Positions 10,851-22,222 of a stretch of DNA of 64,000 nucleotides are shown here, in pieces (position 1 is the stretch's first letter; each line of letters begins with the position of its first letter). The notes under the pieces were generated by a model. That model had not been told where the DNA came from, did no database searches, and saw nothing but the letters and a program-made list of their open reading frames with translations. The stretch lies in contig CM018690.1 in assembly GCA_009363875.1 (NCBI GenBank), positions 4,452,788-4,516,787 of the forward strand, given 5' to 3'. This DNA comes from Mikania micrantha. Lineage: Eukaryota > Streptophyta > Magnoliopsida > Asterales > Asteraceae. The translations under genes were made by a program, and so were the position numbers.

Positions 10851-11965
10851 ATGGAAATTATTATTTTGGTTAAGAAAGTTTGAAATGGGAAGAGTGGATA
10901 TTTTTTTTGTGTTGAATGTTTGAAATGGAATGTTAAAATTTTTTTGGGTTTAATGTTTGAATGGTTTAAATAGATAAAAAAAATTTTTTTTCTTGACCAA
11001 CGGCTCCCTCCAATGGTTGGTATTTGACCACAGCATGGGAGTGTACCTCCACCCCATACCTTCATCGGAAAGTAAAATAGCTCCCTGCCCTTCACCGCCT
11101 CCTATATTCGACTCCCCACCACCCTCCACCATCTCCTGCAGGAGTCGTCCACCGCCCTCAGCTGCCTTCTGCAGACATCACAAACCATCCGGTTCAACAT
11201 AACCGGTTTGTTTTCGTAGATCCCGAAGACAAAAAGATCTAATCAGCCATCATCTTCGCCCCCGCTGCCTGAATCCGTTCACCGTCTATCGTCGGACACA
11301 GGTTGTCGATTTATCAAAGCCTCTGCTTCGAATCCGTTCTATCGTCGAACACAGGTTGTTTCTAACGGCAGTTTTCAACTCCGTTCACCGTCACGATTTC
11401 CGACATCCAACGGCGGCAACGGCTAGGGTTTTTTCTGGTTTGGTTTGGAAACAAGACTAGGGTTTTGAAGATCTAAATCGTTTTTAGCAAGGTACATGCA
11501 GGTTCATATTATCTTTGTTCAATTCACCGCATTTCACAGGTTTGTAACAGGCGGATGACCTTTTGCTTTGATTTTGTTGTGCCGGTAAGTAACATTTTTT
11601 CAAGTTTCCCCTGCCTGCCATGAAGAAGGTTGATCTGCTTTATATTTTTTAATGTAATCAGATTTGTTTTTGTATTCCTGCACACAATTGCATGCTGTAT
11701 GATGAACACCATGTTGACTTTATTGATTAGTTGATCTTGGAGACCGAATCTGATGATTATGGACAAGTGTTTGAAAGATTGGGTGATGGGATTGGATAAA
11801 AACCGGTTGGTTTTGAACTTCCCATGGAGTTAAACAAGTGCAAGTCTTAGTCTCACTTTAATATCTTAACGCAATATCTGTATATTTGTAGAATTAAGAT
11901 GTTGTGTGACTATCTTTATGCGTGTGTGTTTGTTTATATATATGTGCATACTTCTGCTTTGCTTA
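10851..11965. other. Gene-leader-like, C-rich sequence of unknown origin
   Basis: Positions 11080-11480 are unusually GC- and CpG-rich (CCACCGCCCTC, CCGTTCACCGTC, TCCGACATCCAACGG) and end in TAGGGTTTT motifs typical of plant 5' leaders. They contain a repeated phrase GTCG(G/A)ACACAGGTTGT near 11290 and 11345. No protein was recognised. It may be the remains of the 5' part of a gene, perhaps of the mannosidase pseudogene downstream, but I have no evidence linking them. Confidence 0.35.
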
Positions 11966-11973
11966 TTGAGATT

Positions 11974-11975
<2 letters not shown>

Positions 11976-12031
<56 letters not shown>
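11976..12031. repeat. (TA)n microsatellite
   Basis: More than 50 bases of TA. Open frames read as alternating I and Y across it are artefacts. Confidence 0.95.
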
Positions 12032-12033
<2 letters not shown>

Positions 12034-12085
12034 ATATATATCGAACAAAGAAGGTTAAGAGGCGCGTTCAAGTGGAGGATGATGG

Positions 12086-12726
12086 CAGTGGCGGAGCTTG
12101 AAAAATATGTCAGAGGGGGCCGAAAGTCATGCGACAAATTTTTTTCCTTAACGTTATGTTTCGGGCTAAAAAATCGGATCAACATATGATAGTTCGGGTC
12201 AGTTCAAACAATTTAAAGTTTAAAATATCAAATATTTGTTCCACTCAAAAAATATATGGTTTGTATCAAACAAGACATAAAATGTTTAAGACGAAAATGT
12301 GAGTACCCGGGGAAAAAATTACAATTTAGCGCAACGTCGTTTAAGCCTTTTGAACTCGTTGATTACACACTCCAAAGCAACCTTCTCAACAATTTACTTT
12401 GCGAAGACAATTCTTTAAATAGGTAATGTTCAATAGTTAAGGCATATTTTAATTTTTTAAGACCCAAAATAAGCTTTATACTCAATATCGGCTAATAATA
12501 AGATAACAACCGACATTGTAAACCATTAAAGACAATGTTAAAACTTACAATATTAGTTCAATTTTATTATTTTTTAAAATCCAAGGGGGGCTAAGAAATT
12601 TTATGAAGAAAACCGAAGGGGTCGGGCTCAATACCTATAAAATTTTTCGACCGAAAACTACTACATCCGTCTAGAAAAACGGCAGGGGCCGGGGCACCCT
12701 CGGGTCCCTTTAAACCTCCGCCAGTG
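12086..12726. mobile_element. Nonautonomous hAT element, 641 bp, 8-bp TSD GATGATGG
   Basis: Starts CAGTGGCGGAGC and ends ...CTCCGCCAGTG. The 8 bases GATGATGG stand at 12078-12085 and again at 12727-12734, an exact hAT-size target duplication. No coding capacity. Two other elements with CAGTGGCGGA ends are at 13757 and 58723. Confidence 0.88.
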
Positions 12727-12817
12727 GATGATGGAATATTATGTTCCTGCAGCTCAACACCAGGTTCCTCAGGCGTTTGTCAATGAGTCATCATAAGAGT
12801 TTATTTTTCTTGTTTAG

Positions 12818-14690
12818 GCGACTGGAGCATATATATTTCATCCTAATGGTACATATCCTATTGCTTCTCAAGAGCATGCATACAATTTATCTGATACATG
12901 TGTACATTGATTAACCCCTTGCAAATTTGCTAATGTTCCATGAAATTTCAGAATATAACAGTTTTAAAGGGTACAATATATGACGAGGTACATCAGAAAA
13001 TAAATCCATGGATTTAGCAGGTAATAGATTATGTTATCAACATCTTTTATTGATGAGTTTTTGAATAAATCATGGATTATTATATTTACTGACTTTTTTT
13101 TTTTCTTTTTTATTTACTTGGAAAGATCACTTGAGTTTACAAAAATAAGGAAAATGCTGAAGTTGAATTTAAAGCAAGTTCATTTTCCCTTTTATTTATG
13201 TGTAGATATATTTCTCATAATAATCTGAACTCTAGGTGAGCCCCATACCTATCAATGATGGAGTTGGGAAAGAAATTGTAACGCAGAACACAACCACCAA
13301 TGAAGACCAATAAAACATTTTACTCTGATTCTAACGGCCGAGACTTCATTGAACGGGTATGTTGCAGTATCATGTAAAAAATTAAAGACATAATTGTTTT
13401 TTTCCTTTTCTTATCATATCACTCCACATGTTATTTAACACCATTACACATAGGTCATAAATATAGTTACCTTTTTGTGGCAATTCGAGACTATTGAACT
13501 GAGATTTTGAAGTGAATCAACCTATTGCAGGAAATTATTATCCCGTATGTTTTTCTTTCATTTGCACATATAGCTCAAAGTTGGAATTCATGTATTTAAC
13601 TCAAGTTTGAATTATTTTGTTGGTGGATCAAGCATTGTTTATGGACAATTGGAGTAGATGCTACATATGATGGATCTTTTTTTTTGTAGGAGACTACTGT
13701 TTGATTTTAAGATTAATAAACAGTTAATAACCATTAATATCATGTTTTATAGGATGCAGTGGCGGATGTAGCTTATGACAATGGGTTCACAGGAACCCAC
13801 CGAGTTTCGACTCGTTAGTAGGAAAAAAATTTTTTGAAAAAGTTAAACAATAGGGTGAACCCATTAATATTTTAGGGGTGAATCCTGAGATGAATCCATT
13901 AAGATTTTTTAAGAGTGAATTCTTAATATAATTTTTAAGAGTTAAACAATAGGGTGAACCCATTAAATTTCTGAACAGAAATTTGTCAACTTGATTGAGA
14001 CAAGTGATCTTTGTTAGAGAAATCTTGATAATCGATTATCAAATTTCTATATGATCATGTTAAAATCACTTTCCGGTTATATAAACTTAGCAAGCAAAAT
14101 GGTATATATTAATAGTTGAACCCTTGGATCAAGTTAATTTTGATCATACAAACATAGCAAATTTCGTTTTGGTTTCGGGGCGCTGCCCCGAACCCTACAA
14201 CAGTCATTGCCCCCTTGACCCATGCCTGCTAAATGGCTAGCATGACCGCCACCTTGGACCCCACAAGGGCGCGTGACCCCCTTGACTCCCGCTTGGTCTG
14301 GAACTCAGAAATCTTAAACGAAAATATACTATGTACCTTCGAACTCTTTAATGACGGCGTTTTGTAATTTTAATCTTTGACTTAATATATCGCACTGTTA
14401 TTACGTAAAGAACATTACAAGACCCAAACCGTCAACCCGACCCGGAAATTTTTATGTCCGGTTCTATTTAATTAAAAAGTCGGAAAATGGTGAACCCACT
14501 GAAAAAAAATCCTGGATCCGCCACTGATAGGATGGACATACAACATCCAATTTTTCCATGTGTCAAAATTTTCATGAATGGATTCCACCTACAGTCTCTC
14601 TGAAAATGTAGTGTTGCTAACACTTCAAGAGCTTGAGGACGGGAATGTCCTCGGTTTGGCACACTTATATGAGGTTCTTGCTCTTTTCTA
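12818..14690 (+). pseudogene. GH38 alpha-mannosidase gene remnant
   Basis: Fragments match, in order, the C-terminal half of plant vacuolar/lysosomal-type alpha-mannosidases: AYIFHPNGTYPI (from 12818, after an AG acceptor), TVLKGTIYDEVHQKINPWI (to 13020, GT donor follows), NKENAEVEF (about 13150), VSPIPINDGVGKEIVTQ (13236), FYSDSNGRDFIER (to 13356), VNQPIAGNYYP (to 13544), and, beyond an inserted hAT element, LLTLQELEDGNVL and LAHLYE (about 14607-14680). Spacing with GT/AG borders shows this descends from the spliced genomic gene, not from a processed copy. It is dead: the Y of the INPWIYQ position is a TAG stop, there is a frameshift near 13300 and a stop near 13495, the catalytic N-terminal half is absent, and part of the sequence between NYYP and LLTLQEL is missing. 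Confidence 0.82.
13757..14526. mobile_element. Nonautonomous hAT element, 770 bp, 8-bp TSD ATAGGATG
   Basis: Begins CAGTGGCGGATGTAG and ends GGATCCGCCACTG. ATAGGATG is repeated exactly at 13749-13756 and 14527-14534. It sits within the alpha-mannosidase pseudogene. A close relative with the same internal GGGTTCACAGGAACCCACC block is at 58723-59431. Confidence 0.92.
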
Positions 14691-14790
14691 CACATAACTG
14701 GGAAAATAGACAGGTCGAGACTTGGGTGGGCTGGATAACATGTCAAAAAGAGTAGTCTTTTAGTGAGGGTCGGTTGAGTTGTCTTAAAAC

Positions 14791-16670
14791 CAATGTTTTT
14801 AAAATCAGACCGGACGTTGAACCGGTCTCTTAACTGGTCAGAGGTCGGACCGGATATAAAAACCGGATGACATTTTAAATATTTTATAAATATATATAGT
14901 ATATATAATATATATATATATAATTTTTATATTAAATATACAATATATATAAATATAGGGCAATGTATAAAAAATAACCCTCATCTTTTGCTACAACTAC
15001 ATAACCCATTTCAACCAATCATAAACTTACACATAAGCATTTCATTAAAATATTAAAAAGGGCATCATAGTCATTTTACTACATTCGTCTCATTTTTCTC
15101 TTTAATTCCGTTATAGTCTCGACTAATTTTTTTTACTTTTTTTAGATGCCCTATATTTAAATCATTGTAACGAGCTTAAATATAACAAATTTATTTGAAT
15201 TTTTTTTAAAAATGATAAATTACAGTGATGTAATTTACATTGACGTAATTTATCGTGATGTAATTTACATTGACGTAAAATTCGGTTTCAGTTTTTTTCG
15301 GTTAATTTGGATCCGGTTCGGTTTTTTCGGTTAATTCGGTTTCGGTTCGGTTTTTTTGGCTTTTTGCTCATCCCTAATTTGTAACGAGCCTAAATACAAC
15401 AAATTAATTTGAATTTTTTTCGAACAATGATAAATTACATCACTATAATCATTATTGTTAGAGAAAAAAAATCAAAATAATGTGTTATATTACATCATTG
15501 TAATCTATCATTGTAATTATCATTGTTAAAGAAAAAATAAAATAATGTGTTATATTACATTACTGTAATTTATAATTGTTAGAAAAAAAATTCAAAATAA
15601 TGTGTTATATTTTATGCTTGTTATATCGATGTTAATAATGGACAATGAGAAAAAAAAATTAAAAAAACTAGTCAACATTATAACGGGAATTAAAGAGAAA
15701 ATTACATCACTGTAAATAATGTGTTACGTCACCGTTAATTATGTCATTGTAAATTATTTCATTTTGAGTTACATTACTGTAATTTACCATTGTTAGAAAA
15801 AAATTCTAATTAATTTGCTATTGTTAAGCTCGTTACAATGATGTAAATACATGACATCAAAAAAATAAAAAAAAAAACTAGTAGAGACTAAAACGAAATT
15901 AAAGAGAAAAATGAGACGAGTATAATGGTGCAATTTTTTTTAAAAAACAATATAGTATAAAAAAGTTATGAATGTTTAAAAAAAATGGGGTAAAGTTTAC
16001 ATAAATGACAAATGTCCTAAATGCCCTTCATACTAAAGACAAAGGAATTGACACGTGGCACGATCTTACACACTTACATTTTTCAAGTAACCATTGGATG
16101 ATGGTTAATGGGTTGTAGCAGAAGATGATGGTTATAAAAAATTTCATCCCCTATAAATATATATTGATCTTTTGTTGTACGACATATTCACTTTTTTGTT
16201 GTACATGCATATATACAAGTATACAACCACAGCCCTCTCTCTCTCCTTCAACACACATCTATCTAAAAATTAAAACCCTAATTGTACCAGCGTCCAGCCG
16301 CACCAGTGCACCACCACCAGCCGCTGTGCCGCACCACTCTCAGCCGCTGTGCCGCACCACTCGTCTCATCCATCGGATCTAAGGTTGCTCCGTCACCCGT
16401 CGCCCGTCGGCAGTCTCCCAGCCGCTCCGTCGCCCACCGCCGCCCTGACTGCAGCTTGCTCCGTCGCCCACCGCCGCCCTCGTCATCGACCGCCGCACCA
16501 ACAGATCTGAGCTTGCTCCGGTCCGATCGTTTCTTCCGGTTCTGGTCCAACCGCTGAATCGTTTTGGCCGGCCGGTTCCTTTCCCGACGGTTCTCCTAAC
16601 ACTTTTGGGCCGGTTATGTTGACGGTTCCCGGTCCGGCCGGTCCGCTCCGGTCCGGTCACGAAAACATTG
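14791..16670. mobile_element. hAT-like element, 8-bp TSD CTTAAAAC, with another element inside
   Basis: Starts CAATGTTTTTAAAATCAGAC and ends GGTCACGAAAACATTG, an inverted repeat of about 20 bases. CTTAAAAC stands at 14783-14790 and 16671-16678. Subterminal DNA is rich in ACCGGTC and GGTCCGG motifs. Element B (14958-16152) is nested near the left end. The remaining right part (16165-16560) is pyrimidine-rich then strongly GC-rich with TAAAACCCTAATTG, resembling a captured gene leader. Confidence 0.8.
14958..16152. mobile_element. MITE-like element B, second copy of element A
   Basis: Aligns with 7599-8913 along its whole length: AATGTATAAAAAATAACCC start, the TTCGGTTAATTCGG cluster at about 15280-15350, the TTACATCACTGTAA blocks, and the end TTATAAAAAATTTCATCCCC. 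It is bordered by TATA tracts. CACGTG is at 16052-16057. It is about 120 bases shorter than copy A. Confidence 0.75.
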
Positions 16671-16875
16671 CTTAAAACACATTTTGTCTTTTCTTTTTGG
16701 TAAAATAAATGATGTGACAAGTATGTTTAAAAAGGAAACTGTATCATCACAACAATACTTAAATTTTTTGGTTAAAAAACATAGAAAGACTATGTAATAA
16801 AAAAAAAAAACTTTGGGTGACTTTTGACCCGTTGACCCATTATCTGGTTAGTTATGTTTTTTGTTTTACCGCACT

Positions 16876-16971
16876 TCCCGCTCCTACCATCGTAGCAACA
16901 TGTATAAGGCTTGAAATAGGAGTGAGCTCTCCCATTGCATCAAGTAACCATACATGAAGGTGAAATTGTGA
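16876..16971 (-). pseudogene. Plastid ndhF-like fragment (possible NUPT)
   Basis: The minus strand reads SQFHLHVWLLDAMGELTPIS followed by SLIHVATMVGAG. This matches the conserved core of the plastid NADH dehydrogenase subunit ndhF (the HVWLPDAM and TPISALIHAATMV stretches) with a few replacements; mitochondrial nad5 has T and V at two of the discriminating positions, so ndhF fits better. Flanking residues do not align, so it is only about 32 codons. Likely an old nuclear insertion of plastid DNA. Confidence 0.65.
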
Positions 16972-17356
16972 TGTTTGTCTTCGTCTCTCCCAGACCCTAC
17001 TGATAAGTGGGACTTGATTCTGTATGTTTGTTTGTTGCATATTGTTTGCGCATCGCTCAACCTGAATAATACTAGTTGGATTTTAATAATCCAAAATTAA
17101 AGTTATTAACAAATTGGATTTTAGAAATACAGATAAACGTGAGGATGATTTTGTATTCTAACATAACAAATTATTTATCGCCCTGAAATGGAATTCACTA
17201 TTTATAGTTGCTTGAGGCTTTGTCATCAATAGGCATTGATCTAAAAATGGTTCAAATGCATGAAATTGGGTAAAATGTATGAATATTTATCGGTCTTCAA
17301 CTTGGCAAACCCGATTATGATGTCCTCTCGACAGACTAATGCTGGTTTGTGTCAGG

Positions 17357-17765
17357 TATGCCTGGCAAAATGGACGGGTTGGGTTGGTAAACAGGTCAGA
17401 ACGAGTTCGGGTCAGGATAGGTGTGGGTCAGAACTCAGAACGGTTTTTAAGCAAAATTTGCTCGGGTTTAAATGGATTGTTCATAAAAAAACATCAATTT
17501 AATTTAACTTTAGATATGTTATAAGTAAACAAATAGTCCATTTGGATAATTTTTAGTGATTTTCTCATTAAATATGTTATTAATCATTTTTAAATGTTTG
17601 AATATTTGCATACTTTTTTGGTTACATGTCTTGACCTGTATTGGGTTAAAGTGCTACCCATCTTAACCTATTCAATATTATAATGTTACCCATTTCAACC
17701 CGTTATATTACAATTGTTTACCCAAACCAACTCATTTCCTTTGACATGAGTAAAAATGGTCACCT
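17357..17765. mobile_element. Possible MITE with CCCGTT/ACGGGTTGG-rich ends
   Basis: GGCAAAATGGACGGGTTGGG on the left and ACCCAAACCAACTC...AAAAATGGTCACC on the right look like a degenerate inverted repeat common in plant genomes. I could not confirm a target duplication. Confidence 0.35.
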
Positions 17766-18330
17766 CTACTGTGAGGTGTATGATGTTGGGCTACAATTTG
17801 GTTAGTTTTTGCAGCAACAGGTCATCTATTTACCTCATGATTTACCAATTCACATAAATCGCTATCTTGTATCAAGCTTTCAACCAATGTTTGATGCTTT
17901 TTCTATCCATAAATCACTCTTGATTTGCGAAGGTCAGATAAACCCAATTTAACATAAAAAAGAACAAAAAATGTTACAGATTTCGATCACATTATATTGA
18001 TCTACCAATTCACATTTAAAATTTCCCATAATTTAGAAAAGATTATGCATAACAAAAACCCAATTCAACACAAAAAGAAAAGAAAGAATAAAATGAATTA
18101 GATCCATAAAACCCTAAACAACAATGAAACATGTACATGATGATGAGAAAATTGAAAACATACAATTCTATAATAAGTACGAAATGATCAAGAGAACTTA
18201 AGATTTTCTTTGTTTTTTGTTGGAGAAGCATGTTATTTTTGAAGACAAATCTCTTCTTTTCACAATCCCTGTCCCATTCAATAAAAAAGAAATAAATAAA
18301 GTAGGAGAGAAAAGTACCCTCACATAGGTA
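17766..18330. other. No feature recognised
   Basis: AT-rich sequence between repeat remnants; no coding or structural signal that I can support. Confidence 0.4.
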
Positions 18331-18339
18331 GTTTGTAGT

Positions 18340-20103
18340 TCCTCGTCATCAATCATCCAAGACCGTACACAGCCGTGGCCCTTCCCACCTTCGTGGGGTT
18401 CCACCCTTCCGCGGCCATAAGCGGGAACACCGCCACCCCCTATAGCGCCCCCTGCCAGAACACTCTTCACGGCACCCGCTCCTCGTGCCCACCCCCTCTT
18501 TGATTTAAGCCATTAAACGGTTATTTTTTTTAAAAAAAATTCAAACTTTATGGAAACCTCTCATTCCAATCATTTTACACATATTCCTTTTCATTCAAAC
18601 TATATCTATTTTTATACAATTAATTTTTATAATAATGTCATCATCCTTTTCGGTGTTTTCATCACCCTCTTCATCATCTGATAGGGAGGGTACGGGGTTT
18701 TTTTATCTCGTCGTTGGCGACGATGGCTTACCAAAATGCGTCTCAAATTCCTCGGCCTATCATGAGAAGACTTCAAATTAATCGAGACAGGGAAGCGGGC
18801 CATGATCTTTTGATGCGTAATTATTTTGGAAGTAACCCGTTGTATAATGAGAAGGCGTTCAAGAGACGTTTCCGGATGCACCGACCTTTATTTGAACGTA
18901 TCGTCAACGACCTAGAGGCGTTCAAGAGACGTTTCCGGATGCACCGACACTTTTACAAACATCGGCTATTCGACAAATGACATACGGGAGTACGACAGAC
19001 TAATGGATGATTATTTACAGATGTCAGACAACACTTCCAAAAAATACCTTTATAATTTTTGTAAGAATATCCGCCGACTCTATGGTCCTAAATATTTGCG
19101 CAAACCAAATTATAATGATGTTATGAATTTGTATGAATACCATGAAAATTATCATGGGTTTCCCAGTATGCTTGGTAGTATTGATTGTATGCACTGGGAT
19201 TGGGAAAATTGTCCGGTTGCATGGAGAGGACAAACAATTCATGAGAGAGGATCACAGATGCCCCTCAATTATTCTTGAAGCAGTTGCTTCACAGGATTTA
19301 TGGATTTGACATGCATATTTTGTCATGTCCGATGCGAATAACGACCTAAATGTTCTAACCTCGTCACCATCACTCAATGATATGAAAACGGAGTGTTTCC
19401 ACAATCATCTTTTTTTGTAACGATAACGAGTACGTTCACGGTTGCTATCTTGCTGATGGGATTTACCTGGAATGGCCGGTTTTTATGCAAACAATAGCAT
19501 GTTCAACAACCTTAAAACAGAAAAGGTTTCAAGTAGCTCATTAGGGTGCAAGGAAGGATGTCGAGCGGGCTTTTGGTGTTCTTAAAAAAAGATTTCAAAT
19601 TATAAAAAATCCGGCCAGATCATGGTATCCCAAAAAAATAAGATCAGTTATTATGCATATATCATAATACACTATATGATACTTGAAGCCCGTTTGTACC
19701 GGATGAAGACAAACCGCCATCTCCTTTTGACATTGATGACCCGTGAAGAGATAACCAAGTTTTGACATTGCGAAACAGAAGCATTCACGAGTCGTTAAAA
19801 TCGATTTGGTCAAACATATGGAAAGGGTTCGCACCGATATTGTTGTTCGTAGCATCTAAAGCGATTAGTATGTTTTTAATATGTTTTTGTTTTTTTAATG
19901 CAATGTGCGTTTTTGTAAAATATTGAATTATTTTAAATTAATGTAATGTTTTTATTTACTTTTAATGTTGATGATGTGGAATAGTGGAGAATGGTTTTCA
20001 GTGAGGTGATCACTGTGGGGTTTTGTGGTTTTCAGTGGGGTGATGACGTGGTAGAAAATTTCAGTAGGGAGTGATTTTCAGTGGGTGATCGTTGTGGATA
20101 GTC
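18340..20103 (+). mobile_element. PIF/Harbinger element with transposase remnant
   Basis: The right end reads GTTGTGGATAGTC before TAA at 20104-20106, matching the TWA target preference of this superfamily. Before it come several TGATTTTCAGTGGGTGA-type boxes. The left end was not found; the GC-rich CCACCCCCTATAGCGCCCC stretch near 18440 is probably its 5' region. Confidence 0.6.
18635..19858 (+). pseudogene. PIF/Harbinger transposase (DDE_4, ALP1-like), broken
   Basis: The parts of a Harbinger DDE transposase appear in order: a Ser-rich start, INRDREAGHDLLMRNYFGSN, FKRRFRMHRPLFERIVNDLE, YLYNFCKNIRRLYGPKYLRK, then the first catalytic Asp in MLGSIDCMHWDWENC, the second in ANNDLNVL (about 19345), and the Glu in RKDVERAFGVLKKRF (about 19560). 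Frames change near 18700, 18960, 19265 and 19410, and a TGA replaces a Trp-like codon near 19307. A 33-base segment is repeated at 18853-18885 and 18916-18948. The enzyme would cut and rejoin Harbinger ends together with an ORF1 Myb-like partner, but this copy cannot encode it. Confidence 0.85.
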
Positions 20104-20106
20104 TAA

Positions 20107-21450
20107 TAAACAACTCCAACTTCATTTAGTGTCTCACCTAAAAAGCTAAATCATTTTATTGTATAGCAAGATGAACATGTTTATAACCCTTCTTTCTTTC
20201 CTGAATTATTGAATTGACTGCTGTAGTTGTGCCCTTCAAAAAACAATCACATTAAAAGTTAGAGTTTGAAATTGAGTTTAAAATTAACCAACCACATTAT
20301 ACAAAAGTCATATGCAAGGTACTTAATTTATATTTTGAGTATATGAATAACTTTTTATTATAATGTAAGTGAAATTTGAGTCGTTTATATTTCTATTATA
20401 TAATAAACTATCAAGAATGTGTTGGTTAACAAATTAAAAATTCAAATCTCAAATACATAATTAGAATATATTTCGAAGAAATTACTTTAAGGACTTTTTT
20501 TTTTTGTAATTTGCATTAAGAATATTAATCTATATCTGTATTTTATTATAAAACAAAGTAATTTTGCTTACTTTTGCTTATGTATCATTATCACAACAAA
20601 TCTTTCTTTAAAATTGACATGTGAAATAAGTGAAATCACCACAAAAATTTCCTATCTAATTTTGGCACATGTTAATCATACATTAAATCTAAACCAATTA
20701 TTCACATACTTACCTAATTTTACTCAAAATTTACGTGATTAATTTCAATTGAATTTCCTATTTCTACTACTCTGCTATATTCTTATACTTGGTTAAAACT
20801 CATGTATTACATGGGTCTGATCTATATGATTTGTTAAAATCACAAATCGTTAATTTTTTCTTCTATTATGTAGATTGAATAAATATAAGTTTTTAAGTTT
20901 CTAATTTTATATTTTATTATTATTTTATTTTCGTTTAATTTTTTACTATTGATATTTTTATAATTTAACTTTAGTTTTTATTTATTTATTTATAGGTATA
21001 CAATTTTTATTATTTTAAACATAATTATTCATTTTCCATTATTTAATAAGAGAGAAACATTAATTGAAGAGAGAGATGTGAGAGATTCACAAGTTAACTT
21101 AATCAGAGATTGACATGTGGCAGCAGAAAACTTTTATTTATTATAATAGATAGATATAATAGATATATTACATTTGCTCATCACCAATCATAATACATTT
21201 AAGAGTGTATTCATGCCAGGTAAAACATTTTCTTACTTCATTTGCTAAATAAAATACAACTAGTTTCTCCCGCGTGTTGCGACGAGAATTCTGTCATGAT
21301 TCTTAATATTAGAATGTAAAAACGATTTCGTGTATGAAAACGTGGATATAAAAACGCGTTACAATGATTGTCACTTCAACCTAAATGCTAAATTGTAGCC
21401 TTCGTAAATGCCTCCGAGGTAGTTAATCACGACAGTGTTGACATAATCAT
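20107..21450. other. AT-rich intergenic stretch
   Basis: No gene seen. It contains a possible Helitron-like remnant (listed separately). Confidence 0.4.
20775..21150. mobile_element. Possible nonautonomous Helitron-like remnant
   Basis: AAACTCATGTATTACATGGGT at about 20796-20816 is a palindrome of the sort seen near Helitron starts, and the segment ends with GACATGTGGCAGCAG...TTTATTATAATAGAT near 21113-21150. A similar pair of signals is at 60376-60945. Neither canonical TC start nor CTRR end could be fixed. Confidence 0.3.
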
Positions 21451-21632
21451 AAACATCAATACATATGTCAAAAAGGGTCGCAAAGACTGTAAATCTATCC
21501 CAAACATTGTAAATTAAACGTTACTCAATAAATATATCCTAAACATCAATACACATGTAAAAAAAGGTCGCAAAGAGTGTAAATCTATCCCAAACATTGT
21601 AAATTAAACGTTACTCAATAAATATATCCTAA
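21451..21632 (+). repeat. Tandem duplication of about 90 bases
   Basis: AAACATCAATACA(T/C)ATGT starts at 21451 and again at 21541, and the two units agree almost completely through TAAACGTTACTCAATAAATA. Confidence 0.9.
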
Positions 21633-22222
21633 ACACAGACTTATAATATTAAAAATCATAAAGCTAACTATAAAAAAAGACTTAAATAATATTGTGGTAA
21701 TTAAATAATACTATGGAAGCATGTGTCACACCCTCAAATTCACACTAACGGAATCATACCATTTAGGACGTGACAGACCAAGATCTCAGACATTTGACAT
21801 AACGAAAGACCTCTATATGCTTTCAAACATAATTCAGTCTTATTTCATAAATAATAGTTTAACGTTGCAGAAGCGTTTGAAAATCAATAACAAAACATAA
21901 CAGTTGCAAAAATATAAATTACAATGTTCAATGTTTAAATCCAACAATTCAATAAGAACTGATGCATGAGACTCAACATTTAAGTCCCTGCTTGCTCTTG
22001 ATTGTGCCTTAGTGTCCTGAGAAAACATGCAAGTATAGTCAACAAAAAGGTTGGTGCATACACATGTTTATATATATAATCACAAATATTTGAACAACTG
22101 CTTGAAATGTAATGTTTGCAGATCACATAATCACACATTGCATAGTCATGATAGCTAGTAATTGTACTATTTACATAAGTGGTAGACACCGAAGCTGACT
22201 GTTTGAATGTATATACTGTTTG

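Noticed and set aside
11899..12189. Open frames of alternating I and Y on both strands
   Set aside because: They are translations of a (TA)n microsatellite; the same applies near 7560, 9270 and 31360.
16125..16720. Pro/Arg/Ser-rich frames on both strands in the GC-rich part of a hAT element
   Set aside because: They arise from GC-rich low-complexity sequence; retained only as possible captured leader, not as a gene.
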